From UBA5734 sp964528645 (GTDB lineage: Bacteria > Bacillota > Clostridia > Saccharofermentanales > UBA5734), in the NCBI GenBank assembly GCA_964528645.1, contig CAZGSR010000021.1:1-50656 (forward strand): a stretch of DNA of 50,656 nt, written 5' to 3'. Positions 25,566 to 35,400 of the stretch are shown one piece after another. The notes beneath the pieces are model-generated. The model ran no database searches. It saw only the letters and a list, made by a program, of their open reading frames with translations, and was not told the DNA's origin. The stretch's first letter is position 1. Every line of letters begins with the position of its first letter. The translations under genes and the position numbers were made by a program.

Positions 25566-26648
25566 ATGATCATTCATTCCGATGAACCAAAATATGAGAT
25601 GGTCAAGCAGCATGTGGTGAATTTGCTGACGCAAGGGGTCGTGGGATTTGGCGAGAAGCTGCCGTCCGAGCATAGCTTGATGGAGCAGTTCAATGTCAGC
25701 CGCAATACGATCCGCCAGGCCTTTGCCGAGCTGACCAGCCTCGGTCTGATTTACAAGGAGCAGGGCCGGGGCACGTTTAGCAAGTATGTGCCGAAAAACC
25801 GCAACGAGAAGCGGATCGTCGCCGTGATGACAACCTACATTTCGGACTACATTTTCCCAGATATTATTTTCGGCATCGAGGAAGTCCTGTCCGCTGAGGG
25901 TTACTCGATGCTCCTGTCGAACACGAATAACAACAAGGAAAAGGAGACGCAGTTTCTGCGCAACATCATCGCCCATGATGTCTGTGGCCTGATCATCGAA
26001 CCGACACGCAGCGCACTGGCCAATATCAACCAGCCGCTGTTTGATGAAATGCGCGAAAAGGGGATCCAGATCGTTTTCATCAATGCCGCTTATCCCGATA
26101 TCCCGGGTGCCAGCGTTCTCCTGGATGATGAACGCGGCGGTTACATCGCCACCGAATACCTGCTCCAGCTGGGGCATAAGCGGATCGCAGGAATTTTCAA
26201 AAAAGACGATATCCAGGGCCTCAAGCGGCGCGAAGGGTATCTCAAAGCACTTAACCAGTACCAGGTCGAAGCAGATCCATCCATGCTCCTGGAATATGAA
26301 ACGACCAATCAGACTCTGCAACCCTATCTGCTGGCCAAAACCCTCCTGCGCCAACCCAGTCGCCCGACCGCCTTTTTCTGCTACAACGACCAGATTGCCA
26401 GCATGGTGATCACCGCCGCGCGGGATTGCGGACTGCACGTGCCCCAGGACCTCTCCGTCGTCGGATTCGATGACTCGCAGAAAGCCATCACCTCGGACAT
26501 CAAGCTGACCTCAGTCGTGCATCCGAAGATCGAAATGGGCCGCCGTGCTGCGGCCTTCATGGTCGATATGCTCGACAATGGCCAAGACAACCCCCAGATC
26601 CTGTACCGCCCCGAACTCGTCGTTCGCGAATCCTGTAAAAATATCTAG
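25566..26648 (+). CDS. araR: arabinose repressor AraR (GntR HTH + LacI-type sensor)
   Basis: A 360-residue chimeric regulator. Residues 1-75 are a GntR-type winged helix (KLPSEHSLMEQFNVSRNTIRQ), and the rest is a LacI/GalR-type effector domain. It tracks B. subtilis AraR closely: TTYISDYIFPDI, EGYSMLLSNTNNN, GLIIEPTRSAL, GIFKKDDIQGLKRREG, CYNDQIAS, SVVGFDDS and KLTSVVHPK. It should repress the adjacent araA operon and its own gene until L-arabinose binds. The length matches the family (about 360). Confidence 0.95.
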   Translation: MIIHSDEPKYEMVKQHVVNLLTQGVVGFGEKLPSEHSLMEQFNVSRNTIRQAFAELTSLGLIYKEQGRGTFSKYVPKNRNEKRIVAVMTTYISDYIFPDIIFGIEEVLSAEGYSMLLSNTNNNKEKETQFLRNIIAHDVCGLIIEPTRSALANINQPLFDEMREKGIQIVFINAAYPDIPGASVLLDDERGGYIATEYLLQLGHKRIAGIFKKDDIQGLKRREGYLKALNQYQVEADPSMLLEYETTNQTLQPYLLAKTLLRQPSRPTAFFCYNDQIASMVITAARDCGLHVPQDLSVVGFDDSQKAITSDIKLTSVVHPKIEMGRRAAAFMVDMLDNGQDNPQILYRPELVVRESCKNI

Positions 26649-26683
26649 AAAAATTCAGCCAAAGGATTGAAATTTCGCGGGAC

Positions 26684-26713
26684 AACTTGTACCATCAAGT
26701 TATAGTACAAGAT
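26684..26713 (+). promoter_or_regulatory. araA promoter/AraR operator
   Basis: ACTTGTACCATCAAGT (26685-26700) is a 16-base box with ACTTG/CAAGT arms and a left half close to the B. subtilis AraR half-site TTTGTAC. A second, inverted half-site GTACAAG lies at 26705-26711. A -10-like TATAGT is at 26701-26706 with a poor -35 (GGGACA, 26679). The box is nearly the same as that in the araR promoter. Confidence 0.6.
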
Positions 26714-26769
26714 ACTGCTGCACATTTAATCAACGCCCGGAACCCAATTAATAAATGGAGGATTTCCCA

Positions 26770-28248
26770 ATGAGCACGCTGAAAAAATACGCCTTCTGGT
26801 TTGTCGTCGGCAGCCAGGACCTGTACGGCAAAAAGACCCTCGACCAGGTCGCCGAACATGCCCAGATCATGGTGGATGGCTTCAACGCCGACCCGGCCAT
26901 CCCCTGCACGGTGGTTTTCAAACCAGTCGTGCGCAATTCCAACGAAATCTTTGACGTCATCCAGGCAGCCAACCAGGACGCCGACTGCGCCGGCATCATC
27001 ACCTGGATGCATACCTTTTCGCCGTCAAAAATGTGGATCCGCGGCCTCAAGGCGTTGCAAAAGCCGCTCCTGCACGTCAACACCCAGTTCAACCGCGACA
27101 TCCCCTGGGACCAGATCGACATGGATTTCATGAACCTCAACCAGTCGGCCCATGGCGACCGCGAGCACGGCTTCATCCTGACCCGCATGCGCATTCCGCA
27201 GAAAGCGATCGCCGGCTATTGGGAAGACGGCAAATTCCGTGCCCGGATGGCGACCTGGATGCGTGCTGCTGTTGGTGCCTATGAAAGCCGCCGCCTGCGT
27301 GTCCTGAGGATCAGTGACAACATGCGCGAGGTCGCCGTCACCGAGGGCGACAAAGTCGAAGCCCATATCCAGTTCGGCTGGCAGGTCGACCACTACGGTG
27401 TCCAGGACATCATCGCCAAGGTCGAGCAGGTCACCGAGGCAGAAATCGACGCCCAGATGGCGGAATACACTGAGCTGTACGATCTGGCAACCGATGACCT
27501 GGCCGCTGTCCGCTACCAGGCCAAGGAAGAAGTTGCGATCAAAAAATTCCTCGAAAATGGCCAATTCGGTGCTTTCCACACCAATTTCCAGGACCTGCAG
27601 TCCTTAAAGCAGCTGCCCGGACTCGCCAGCCAGGACCTGATGCGGCAGGGCTATGGTTTTGCCGGTGAAGGCGACTGGAAAACCGCCGCCATGGTCCGGA
27701 TCATGAAGCTGATGGCCGCCGACCAGACCGCCGGCACCTCGTTCATGGAAGACTATACCTACCACATGGAGCCTGACAACGGCATGAACATGGGCGCGCA
27801 CATGCTTGAGGTCTGCCCGACTCTGGCCAGTGAAAAAGCTAAGATCAAGGTCGTGCCGCTCGGTATTGGCGACCGCCAGCCGCCGGCTCGCCTGACCTTC
27901 AAGGCAGCCCCTGGCCCGGCCATCCTGGCCTCCCTGATCGACATGGGCGACCGCTTCCGCCTGATCGTCAACGACGTCGTCTGCCAGGAACAGGTCCATG
28001 ACATGCCCAATCTGCCGGTAGCAGCCGTGCTCTGGAAACCGCTACCTGATCTGGAAACGTCTGCTGAAGCTTGGATGTATGCCGGTGGTGCCCACCACTC
28101 CGTGCTCTCCTACAGTCTGACTGTCGAAGAGATGCGCGACTGGGCCGAGATCATGCAGCTCGAATTCATCCACATCGGTGCCCGCACCAACATCAACGAG
28201 CTGCGCAAAGAACTGACCTGGAACGACATCATCTGGAAATTGAAATAA
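26770..28248 (+). CDS. araA: L-arabinose isomerase
   Basis: A 492-residue AraA that converts L-arabinose to L-ribulose, a Mn-dependent cytoplasmic enzyme. Family signatures are WFVVGSQDLYG near the start, WMHTFSPSKMWI, HVNTQFNRDIPW, MRQGYGFAGEGDWKTAA (containing an active-site Glu), ARLTFKAAPGPA and AGGAHHSVLSY (with a metal-ligand His). The length is normal. ATG at 26770 has TGGAGG at eight bases, and the in-frame ATG at 26755 lacks a ribosome site. It is the first structural gene of the arabinose operon. Confidence 0.96.
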   Translation: MSTLKKYAFWFVVGSQDLYGKKTLDQVAEHAQIMVDGFNADPAIPCTVVFKPVVRNSNEIFDVIQAANQDADCAGIITWMHTFSPSKMWIRGLKALQKPLLHVNTQFNRDIPWDQIDMDFMNLNQSAHGDREHGFILTRMRIPQKAIAGYWEDGKFRARMATWMRAAVGAYESRRLRVLRISDNMREVAVTEGDKVEAHIQFGWQVDHYGVQDIIAKVEQVTEAEIDAQMAEYTELYDLATDDLAAVRYQAKEEVAIKKFLENGQFGAFHTNFQDLQSLKQLPGLASQDLMRQGYGFAGEGDWKTAAMVRIMKLMAADQTAGTSFMEDYTYHMEPDNGMNMGAHMLEVCPTLASEKAKIKVVPLGIGDRQPPARLTFKAAPGPAILASLIDMGDRFRLIVNDVVCQEQVHDMPNLPVAAVLWKPLPDLETSAEAWMYAGGAHHSVLSYSLTVEEMRDWAEIMQLEFIHIGARTNINELRKELTWNDIIWKLK

Positions 28249-28288
28249 AAGGCAGCGCTAGCAGACAGTTCCACAAGCATGAATCAAA

Positions 28289-28325
28289 CGGCCCGGCCTG
28301 CCCAGTGCAGCCGGGCCGGATTTTT
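28289..28325 (+). terminator. intra-operon terminator/attenuator
   Basis: CGGCCCGGC (28289-28297) pairs perfectly with GCCGGGCCG (28310-28318) and is followed by GATTTTT. It sits between araA and the kinase, and probably lowers expression of the downstream genes relative to araA. Confidence 0.65.
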
Positions 28326-28348
28326 ACCTGACAGGGGAGGATACCATC

Positions 28349-29950
28349 ATGGATACAGCAACCATTCGCCAGGCCATCGCGTCCGGGCAGACAAGCATCG
28401 GGATCGAGCTGGGCTCGACCCGGATCAAGAGCGTCCTGACCGGCCCGGACCTGATGCCAGTCGCTTCCGGCAGTTTCGACTGGGAGAACAGCCAGGTCGA
28501 TGGGATCTGGAGCTACAGTCTGGATGACGTCTGGCATGGCATGCAAAGCAGCTTTGCCGCGCTGGCAGCCGATGTCAAGTCGCGCTACGATCTGGACCTG
28601 ACCACAACGGGCGCGATCGGCATCAGCGGCATGATGCACGGCTATCTGGCCTTTGACCAGGAAAACCAGATGCTGGTTCCATTCCGCACCTGGCGCAACA
28701 CGATCACCGGCCCGGCCAGTGAGGAGTTGACCGGGCTGTTCAAATACCCGATCCCGCAGCGCTGGAGCATCGCCCATCTTTACCAGTCCATCCTCAATGA
28801 CGAGGATCATGTCGGCCGGATCGCTTACCTGACGACTTTGGCGGGCTATGTCCACTGGCAGCTGACTGGCGAAAAAGTCATGGGCGTCGGTGAAGCGTCC
28901 GGGATGTTCCCGATCGACTTGGCGACCCGGTCGTTCAATGCTGAAATGACCAGTCAGTTCGATGCCCTTGTTGCAGATCGTGGCTATTCCTGGCAGCTGC
29001 TGGATATTTTGCCACGTGTCCGGGTGGCAGGGGACAAGGCCGGCATCCTGACCGCGGCGGGCGCCCATCTGCTCGATCCATCCGGCAAACTCATTGCCGG
29101 CATTCCGTTCTGTCCGCCGGAGGGTGACGCCGGAACGGGCATGATCGCGACCAACAGCATCGCCCCGCGCACCGGCAATGTCTCCGCCGGGACATCGGTT
29201 TTTGCCATGATCGTGCTCGAAAAAGAGCTGTCGCGTGCTTACGCCGAAATCGACCAGGTCACGACCCCGGATGGCAATCTGGTGGCGATGGTCCATTCCA
29301 ACAACTGTTCCTCGGACTATGATGCCTGGATCGGTTTGTTCGCTGAAGCCGTCCAGGCGCTCGGCTTTGCCGTCAGCAAGCCCCAGCTTTATGACACTTT
29401 GCTTGGCTTGGCTCTCAAGGGCGATCCGGACTGCGGCGGTTTGCTGGCCTACGGATATCTATCGGGCGAACACATCACGGATTTCGAGGAGGGGCGGCCG
29501 CTTTTTGTCCGTTCGGCCGGTAACGCCTTCAACCTGAGCAATTTCATGCGTGTCCATCTGTCGACGGCACTGGGAGCGCTCCATACCGGGCTTGGCATTC
29601 TGCTCGAAAAGGAAGAGGTCCAGGTCGATGAAATCAAAGGCCATGGCGGTTTTTTCAAGACCAGAGAAGTGGGCCAGCGGATCATGGCCGCGGCCACTGG
29701 CGTGCCCGTGTCCGTGCTGGAAACAGCCGGCGAAGGTGGCGCCTGGGGTATTGCGCTTCTGGCGGCTTTCGCCGTAATGAATGAACAGGGTCTGAGCCTG
29801 GCAGAATTCCTGGACCAGCGGGTATTTGCTGGTCAGGCTGGTGCAATTCTGGAACCGCAAACAAAAGAGGTTGCAGGATTCAAGGACTTTATGGCACGCT
29901 ATCATCAGGGCCTTGCGATCGAGCGGGCCGCAGTGGAATCACTGCATTGA
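28349..29950 (+). CDS. ribulokinase, AraK-like FGGY kinase
   Basis: A 533-residue FGGY kinase. Visible are the N-terminal phosphate motif GIELGSTRIKSVL, GISGMMHGYLAF, FRTWRNTITG, GTSVFAMIVLEK and the C-terminal GHGGFFKTREVGQRIM. It is clearly not the classical AraB. The gene lies between araA and araD, where ribulokinase is needed, and resembles the alternative AraK type reported in Clostridium acetobutylicum (recalled, not compared). It would make L-ribulose 5-phosphate with ATP. GGGGAGGAT precedes the start. Confidence 0.85.
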   Translation: MDTATIRQAIASGQTSIGIELGSTRIKSVLTGPDLMPVASGSFDWENSQVDGIWSYSLDDVWHGMQSSFAALAADVKSRYDLDLTTTGAIGISGMMHGYLAFDQENQMLVPFRTWRNTITGPASEELTGLFKYPIPQRWSIAHLYQSILNDEDHVGRIAYLTTLAGYVHWQLTGEKVMGVGEASGMFPIDLATRSFNAEMTSQFDALVADRGYSWQLLDILPRVRVAGDKAGILTAAGAHLLDPSGKLIAGIPFCPPEGDAGTGMIATNSIAPRTGNVSAGTSVFAMIVLEKELSRAYAEIDQVTTPDGNLVAMVHSNNCSSDYDAWIGLFAEAVQALGFAVSKPQLYDTLLGLALKGDPDCGGLLAYGYLSGEHITDFEEGRPLFVRSAGNAFNLSNFMRVHLSTALGALHTGLGILLEKEEVQVDEIKGHGGFFKTREVGQRIMAAATGVPVSVLETAGEGGAWGIALLAAFAVMNEQGLSLAEFLDQRVFAGQAGAILEPQTKEVAGFKDFMARYHQGLAIERAAVESLH

Positions 29951-29981
29951 TTCAAGAAAAATCGGGATCGAGGGAATGAAC

Positions 29982-30683
29982 ATGAAACTGGAACAACTGA
30001 TCGAAGACGTCCTCAAGGCGAACCTGGACTTGCCGCGTCACAATCTGGTGACCTTTACCTGGGGCAATGTCAGTGGCATCGACCGCGAATCCGGCCTGGT
30101 CGTGATCAAGCCAAGCGGTGTGCCTTACGAAGAAATGGGAGCACGCCACATGGTCATTCTGGACCTGGATGGCAATGTCAAACAGGGCACCTACAAGCCG
30201 TCGAGCGATACGCCGACCCATTTGGAACTCTACCGTCGCTACCCCGAGATCGGCGGCATCGTCCACACCCATTCGCGCTGGGCGACCACCTGGGCCCAGG
30301 CTTATCTCGACCTGCCGGCCTTTGGCACGACCCATGCCGACTATTTCTACGGTGACGTGCCCTGCACCCGCCATTTGAGCGAGGCCGAAATTGCCGAAGA
30401 TTATGAACTCAATACCGGCAAGGTCATTATCGAGACCTTTGAGCAGCGCGGCCTGAGCCCGGCGGCCGTGCCCGGCGTCCTCGTCGCCAGCCATGGCCCT
30501 TTCGCCTGGGGCAAAAATGCCGCCGATGCCGTGCACAATGCTGTTGTGCTCGAGGAATGCTCAATGATGGGCCTCAACGCCCGGATCCTGCGCCCCGAAC
30601 TCGGCCGTGTCGACCAGCACCTGCTCGACAAGCACTACCTGAGAAAGCACGGCAGCAACGCGTACTATGGCCAGGGCAAGTGA
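29982..30683 (+). CDS. araD: L-ribulose-5-phosphate 4-epimerase
   Basis: A 233-residue class II aldolase-fold epimerase giving D-xylulose 5-phosphate. Motifs are FTWGNVSGID, IKPSGVPYEEM, SSDTPTHLELYRRYPEIGGIVHTHS (zinc ligands in HTHS), TTHADYFYGDVPCTR and SHGPFAWGKNA. ATG at 29982 is chosen over ATG at 29976 because GAGGGA abuts the latter. The length fits AraD (231 in E. coli). Besides arabinose it can also finish the L-xylulose route of the first operon. Confidence 0.95.
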   Translation: MKLEQLIEDVLKANLDLPRHNLVTFTWGNVSGIDRESGLVVIKPSGVPYEEMGARHMVILDLDGNVKQGTYKPSSDTPTHLELYRRYPEIGGIVHTHSRWATTWAQAYLDLPAFGTTHADYFYGDVPCTRHLSEAEIAEDYELNTGKVIIETFEQRGLSPAAVPGVLVASHGPFAWGKNAADAVHNAVVLEECSMMGLNARILRPELGRVDQHLLDKHYLRKHGSNAYYGQGK

Positions 30684-30697
30684 TGGAGGAGAAAATC

Positions 30698-31753
30698 ATG
30701 AGCATCAAAATCGAATCCTTCGGTACAACCAAATCCGGCACACCCGTTGAAAAGCTGATTCTGACCAATGCACGCGGCCTGAGCTGCCATCTGATCTCCT
30801 ATGGCGCGGCGATCCAGGCCCTGTTTGTTCCCGGCCCAGATGGTACGGTCGTCGACGTGGTCCTCGGCTATGACACGTTGACCGGATATGAAAACCCGGA
30901 CAATCCATTCCATGGTTCGACCGTCGGCCGCAATGCCAACCGCATCGGCGGTCCGTCCTTTGATCTCAACGGCAAGCATTATGAGCTTTTTGCCAACGAT
31001 GGGACGAACAATCTGCACAGCCTGCCGGATACCTTCCAGGCTAAGGTCTGGGCTTATGAGATCCTCAGCGATGGCGACGAACCGGCCGTGCGTTTGTCCT
31101 ATCACAGTCCGGACGGTGAATCCGGCTACCCGGGCAATCTGGACTGCTCCGTGACCTACACGCTGACAGCAGACCAGGGCGTCGATATTGCCTATGATGC
31201 CGTGGCGGACCAGGACACGATCATCAACCTGACCAATCATTCCTATTTCAACATCACGGGCCACAATAGCGGCACCGTCCTGACTCACGAGCTGCAGCTG
31301 ATGGCGGATGCCTATACACCGGTCAACGAAATGCTGCTGCCAGATGGTCGTCTGCAGGATGTCACCGGTACGGCGTTCGATTTTCGCACCGCCAAGCCAG
31401 TCGGCCAGGACATCCAGGCCGATGACCAGCAGTTGCGCTATGGACAGGGCTACGACCACAACTTCGTCCTCGCTGCGGACCTGCGCAAGACTGACCTGCG
31501 CCCGTGTGCCGTGGTCAGGGATCCAGCCAGTGGCCGGACCATGACGGTCCAGACGACCTCACCCGGTGTCCAGCTCTATACCGGCAATTACCTCGACGGC
31601 ATTGGCAAAGGCGGTGCTGTCTACACTGCCAACTGCGGCCTGTGCCTCGAAACCCAGTTTTTCCCGGATGCGATCCACCAGCCGCATTTCCCCAGCCCGG
31701 TCTACAAGGCGGGCGAGCGGTTTGTCCACCGGACGGTTTACCAGTTCAGCTAA
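30698..31753 (+). CDS. galM: aldose 1-epimerase (mutarotase)
   Basis: A 351-residue GalM-type mutarotase. It shows GAAIQALFVP, FHGSTVGRNANRIGG, NLHSLPDTFQAKVW, the catalytic His in NLTNHSYFNI and the catalytic Glu in LCLETQFFPDAIHQPHFPS. ATG at 30698 follows TGGAGGAGAAAATC, 15 bases after araD. It interconverts anomers of arabinose or galactose for the isomerase and kinases. A bidirectional terminator follows. Confidence 0.94.
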   Translation: MSIKIESFGTTKSGTPVEKLILTNARGLSCHLISYGAAIQALFVPGPDGTVVDVVLGYDTLTGYENPDNPFHGSTVGRNANRIGGPSFDLNGKHYELFANDGTNNLHSLPDTFQAKVWAYEILSDGDEPAVRLSYHSPDGESGYPGNLDCSVTYTLTADQGVDIAYDAVADQDTIINLTNHSYFNITGHNSGTVLTHELQLMADAYTPVNEMLLPDGRLQDVTGTAFDFRTAKPVGQDIQADDQQLRYGQGYDHNFVLAADLRKTDLRPCAVVRDPASGRTMTVQTTSPGVQLYTGNYLDGIGKGGAVYTANCGLCLETQFFPDAIHQPHFPSPVYKAGERFVHRTVYQFS

Positions 31754-31781
31754 CAGACAAATGGAGCTTGTCTAGGTTCGT

Positions 31782-31822
31782 AAAAAGCGGCCTGGCCTTT
31801 ACTGTGGCCAAGCCGCTTTTTT
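31782..31822. terminator. bidirectional terminator
   Basis: AAAAAGCGGC (31782-31791) pairs with GCCGCTTTTT (31812-31821), with an inner GGCC/GGCC pair. It ends the arabinose operon and, from the other side, the Imm5-like gene. Confidence 0.9.
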
Positions 31823-31848
31823 GTGCAAGAGGAGTTTATGCTCGCGAT

Positions 31849-32376
31849 CTAGCATTTCCAGTCGATTTTCGCCGGGCTGGGCTCGTTTGTCACAGCACGG
31901 GCCCGTAACGCATTTTCCATTTGTCCGCAGGCTGCGGCGGCACACCGCTCGATTTCTCCCCACGGGGCTCCAGTCCCGAGCTGGTCATAGGCGACTGCCA
32001 GTGCGCCATACAAGGCCAGACCGATGCAATGCCTGGCTGAATGGATCGTTGATGCACTCTGGCCGATCGCCCTGGCGGCTGCCTGCGAGACAGGATTTCC
32101 CTCTGCTTCACGAGCTGCCTCATGACAGGCGAGAATCGCTTGTCTTGCCAGCGGGAGCTTGATGGTCCCCGAAAGCCATGCCCGGGCATCCGTCAGAGCC
32201 CTTTGCGGACGCCGGTCGTCCTGGCAATACTTGTTCCACAGCGGCAAAATTACTTGTTCGGAATAATCAACCGCCCAGTTCCCCAATGTGGCCTTGCTTT
32301 GCGTTTCAATCAACTTCATCAGCGACTGGATGTAGGGCGCTTGCCAATCACTGAGCATTTTTTTGGCATAAGGCAT
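31849..32376 (-). CDS. Imm5-like putative immunity protein
   Basis: A 175-residue soluble helical protein. The pattern DDRRPQRALTDARAWLSG, ARQAILACHEAAREA, AARAIGQSASTIHSARHC and ALYGALAVAYDQ matches what I remember of the putative immunity protein (Imm-5-like) family. No toxin gene lies next to it, so a protective role is not shown. It sits between galM and a PEPCK-like gene. The ribosome site is AGAGGT. It could be a free-standing immunity gene or have a house-keeping role. Confidence 0.65.
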   Translation of the reverse strand: MPYAKKMLSDWQAPYIQSLMKLIETQSKATLGNWAVDYSEQVILPLWNKYCQDDRRPQRALTDARAWLSGTIKLPLARQAILACHEAAREAEGNPVSQAAARAIGQSASTIHSARHCIGLALYGALAVAYDQLGTGAPWGEIERCAAAACGQMENALRARAVTNEPSPAKIDWKC

Positions 32377-32403
32377 TTCGTCTGACCTCTCAGCAGCCCT
32401 TTT

Positions 32404-35400
32404 TCAGCCCAGGGCGATGGCTTCGGCGCCGATGGTTCCTTTCAGGCTATCGAGATAGTCAGCCGACTGGAGATAAGTGAGGGCTTCGCGGGCCTTGCGC
32501 AGCTGCGAATCGTAGTGGAATTCGCTGATGACGGAGGCATTGATGGGATTGGCGATGAAATCCTCCAGATTGGCGATTTTTTTAGCCATCAGGTTGATCT
32601 CGATCTGCTGTTTGTTTATCAGGCGCTGGGCATACCAGTCACTGCCGAGGACGGATTCCTTTGTAAACAAGTTGCGAACGGCAGCATCATTCAAGGATTG
32701 CCCTTCATAGCTGCCGTAAGCCATGATGTGGAGCAGAGCCCGGATCGGCGGGATGGCTTCTTCGACGCTGTTGTCCTCGAAATAGTCCAGGGCGGCCTTT
32801 TTGTGGCCGTTGGCGATGTTAAGGACCCCGTCGACAAAGTCCTGCAGGTTCTGCAGCTCAGGTCTCAGGATGTCTTCGCTGAAAATGGCCTGCGGCTCGT
32901 CAAAGAGCTTGCCCAGGTATTTGTAGCAGAAGACGTCGGTCATGCGGTAGCCGAGGCGGCTGGCCGGGACATGGACACCGTCGTGCTCGAAGTCCTCGAC
33001 TTTTTCGAGGGCGCCTTCCGCAATCAGGTGGGCCGGATTGCGTTCGGACTCCTTGAGACGGGCCCAGATTTCAGGCACCATGATCGAGATGTCATGATCG
33101 ACTCGCAGGTTGGCGCCGATATGGCCGGCTGGGGTTGAGAAGGCATTGTATCCGCCGAGGATGTAGGACAAAAGCGCACTGTTGAGGTCATAGACCGGCA
33201 GCAACATATTGAACGGTCCCTTGGTCAAGGCGCCTTCGGAACCGGCGCCCGTCGTCGAGGGCGACTTGCCGGTCAGGCTGCTGATGTAGTCCATGAAAAG
33301 CTCAGGCAGTTCCTGGTAGTGGATCGGGTTATAGACAGCCAGCGGCAGGATCTTCTTGCCTTTTTCCATACTGGGCGGGTTGTTGCGGCGTCCGGGCAGG
33401 ACGGCATTGACCGGATGATAGACCGGCTGGTCTTTCGGGATCCGCCGGTTGAAGCGCTCGCTGATATCGGCCAGGTACATCGTGACCGGTTCGGTGAAAT
33501 CGGAGCGGCGTTCGAGGTAGCGCGGGTTTTTGCTGGGCTTGCCATCGACCAGGCGCGGCTCGGACGACACGACGCAATAATCGCTGTCGCTCTTGAGGAA
33601 AGCCTCGATGTGCTTCTGGACCGGCTCGGTATAGGCGACAAAACCCATTGCATCTTCCTTGATCGCCTCGACATCGGCCTTGGTCAACGGCTGGTAATTG
33701 GTTGCAAACAGATTATCCGAGGACAGGTCCTCCTCAGCCTGTTTGTCATAGCCTTTGATCACTGCGTCATCGGGCCGCTGGAAGAAACGGTATTCACAGT
33801 TGGCTGTGAATTTGACGCTTTCGTTCGTGTAGTTGGGATTGAGGTGCTTGAGCTGGCGGCTCGGCACGAGCACCGACGCTGTGATGTCGTCTTCCATGTG
33901 GATTTTTTCACAGGGCATGTAATCGACCCGCAGTTTGAAAATGCGCCAGGATCCATCCGGAGCGTAACCCACGCGCAGATAGCCCGAGCGGATGGTGCGG
34001 TTGTCGAATTTCAGCTCGTGGCCGGGCTTCCCATCGATGTAGTCGACGGTGAAATGCTTGCGCCAGTCATTGCCCCACGAGATCTGGTAAAAGCGCTTGA
34101 TCATGAAGACGAGGGATTTGACGTCGTTGGGGATCGATTCCAGGAAAGCATTGAATTCGTCGGTATAGGCCGTGGAGGGGGTCAGCAGCTTGATGACCGA
34201 GCCCAGGGTTCGGTCCAGGGAAAGAATCGTGCGCGAAGGTGTGTTGCGGTTCGGATTTTCCTTCCAGCGGTGGCTGTAGTCGTAATTGAGGATGACTTCC
34301 ACCTGGTCGAAGGCCTTGTTCAGGTCGTCAACGTAATATGAGCCGTAGATGATCGAGTTGCTGATCGACTTGGAGATTTCCGACTTGCCGCCTCCGGAGA
34401 CCGTGCAGGGTTTGTGGCAGAAGGTGCCCTCAGCCTCGGTGCCGACCAGTTTCCAGATCGGAGCTTCCGGGTGGCGCTCGATGTGGAACCGGTCGCCGTT
34501 GGGCAGGACATAGAAATGGTCGGGCAGCAGCTTCAGGGTGCAGGTCGCACCGTTGTACTGCCATTTGATCTCGGTTTTGTACAGGTCGACTTTGATGTTT
34601 TCCGGCAGATAGAGGATCCGGTTGTCATGCTTGTCGATCCCGTAATGGTTTTCCTGCAGGTCCATCAGGTCGCCATACTGTTCGATGACGTCATCAAAGA
34701 AGTAGCCCTTGACCGAGCCGTCTTCCTCGGCATTGTAGTTGAATCCGAGGTTCTTGCACTGGTAGGCGATCGTGCCCCCAGCATGCTCTTCTTCGACATT
34801 GCCATAGAGATTGGCGGCGTAGCTGATCTGGGTTTTGATTTCCTTTTTCGAATACCCGTAGTAGTTGTCGGCGATCAGGGTGACAGCTACGCCGCTGCTG
34901 TCACGGCAGGTCAGCTTGAAGGGCTGGCCGTCGTTGTAGAGCTCCGTGTCGTCGTGGTAGCACATGCCGTCCCGGCGCTGGCGTTCGGTTGCCTGGTCAA
35001 AATGGGGCAGGCCGAGGTCGATCTTGCGCATTTTGGTCAGGTGCGGTGCCAGCAGGATAAAACCGGTATGACCGGACCAGGCGTCGACATCGAGGCCGGC
35101 ATCATGGCGATGGTTGCCTGGTGCGCCGAAATTGCCGAAAATCGATTCGATGAAGTCGAGGTTGGAGACGAAACTGCCGGGCGCCATGAAGAGGACTTCC
35201 ATGCTGCGTTCTGGCAGGACCCCGGGAACTTTGGGTGAGACGATCGGCTTGGTCAGGAGCGAGACAAAGGTTTTGGCTGTTTGCACCTGGTTGGCCGTGA
35301 AGGGCAGGCCCATCAGCTCATCCGGCGGCTGGATGGCAGCCTGGTACAGGCGGACAAAGGTTTCCTGGGGCACGGCCTTTTTGTCGGATGGAATAGCCAG

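Noticed and set aside
28229..29296. 355-residue minus-strand frame antisense to the ribulokinase
   Set aside because: It has no ribosome site or motif and covers a well-supported kinase on the other strand.
34414..35238. 274-residue plus-strand frame antisense to the PEPCK-like gene
   Set aside because: It is a low-complexity Val/Asp/Gly-rich shadow typical of GC-rich antisense frames and matches no family.
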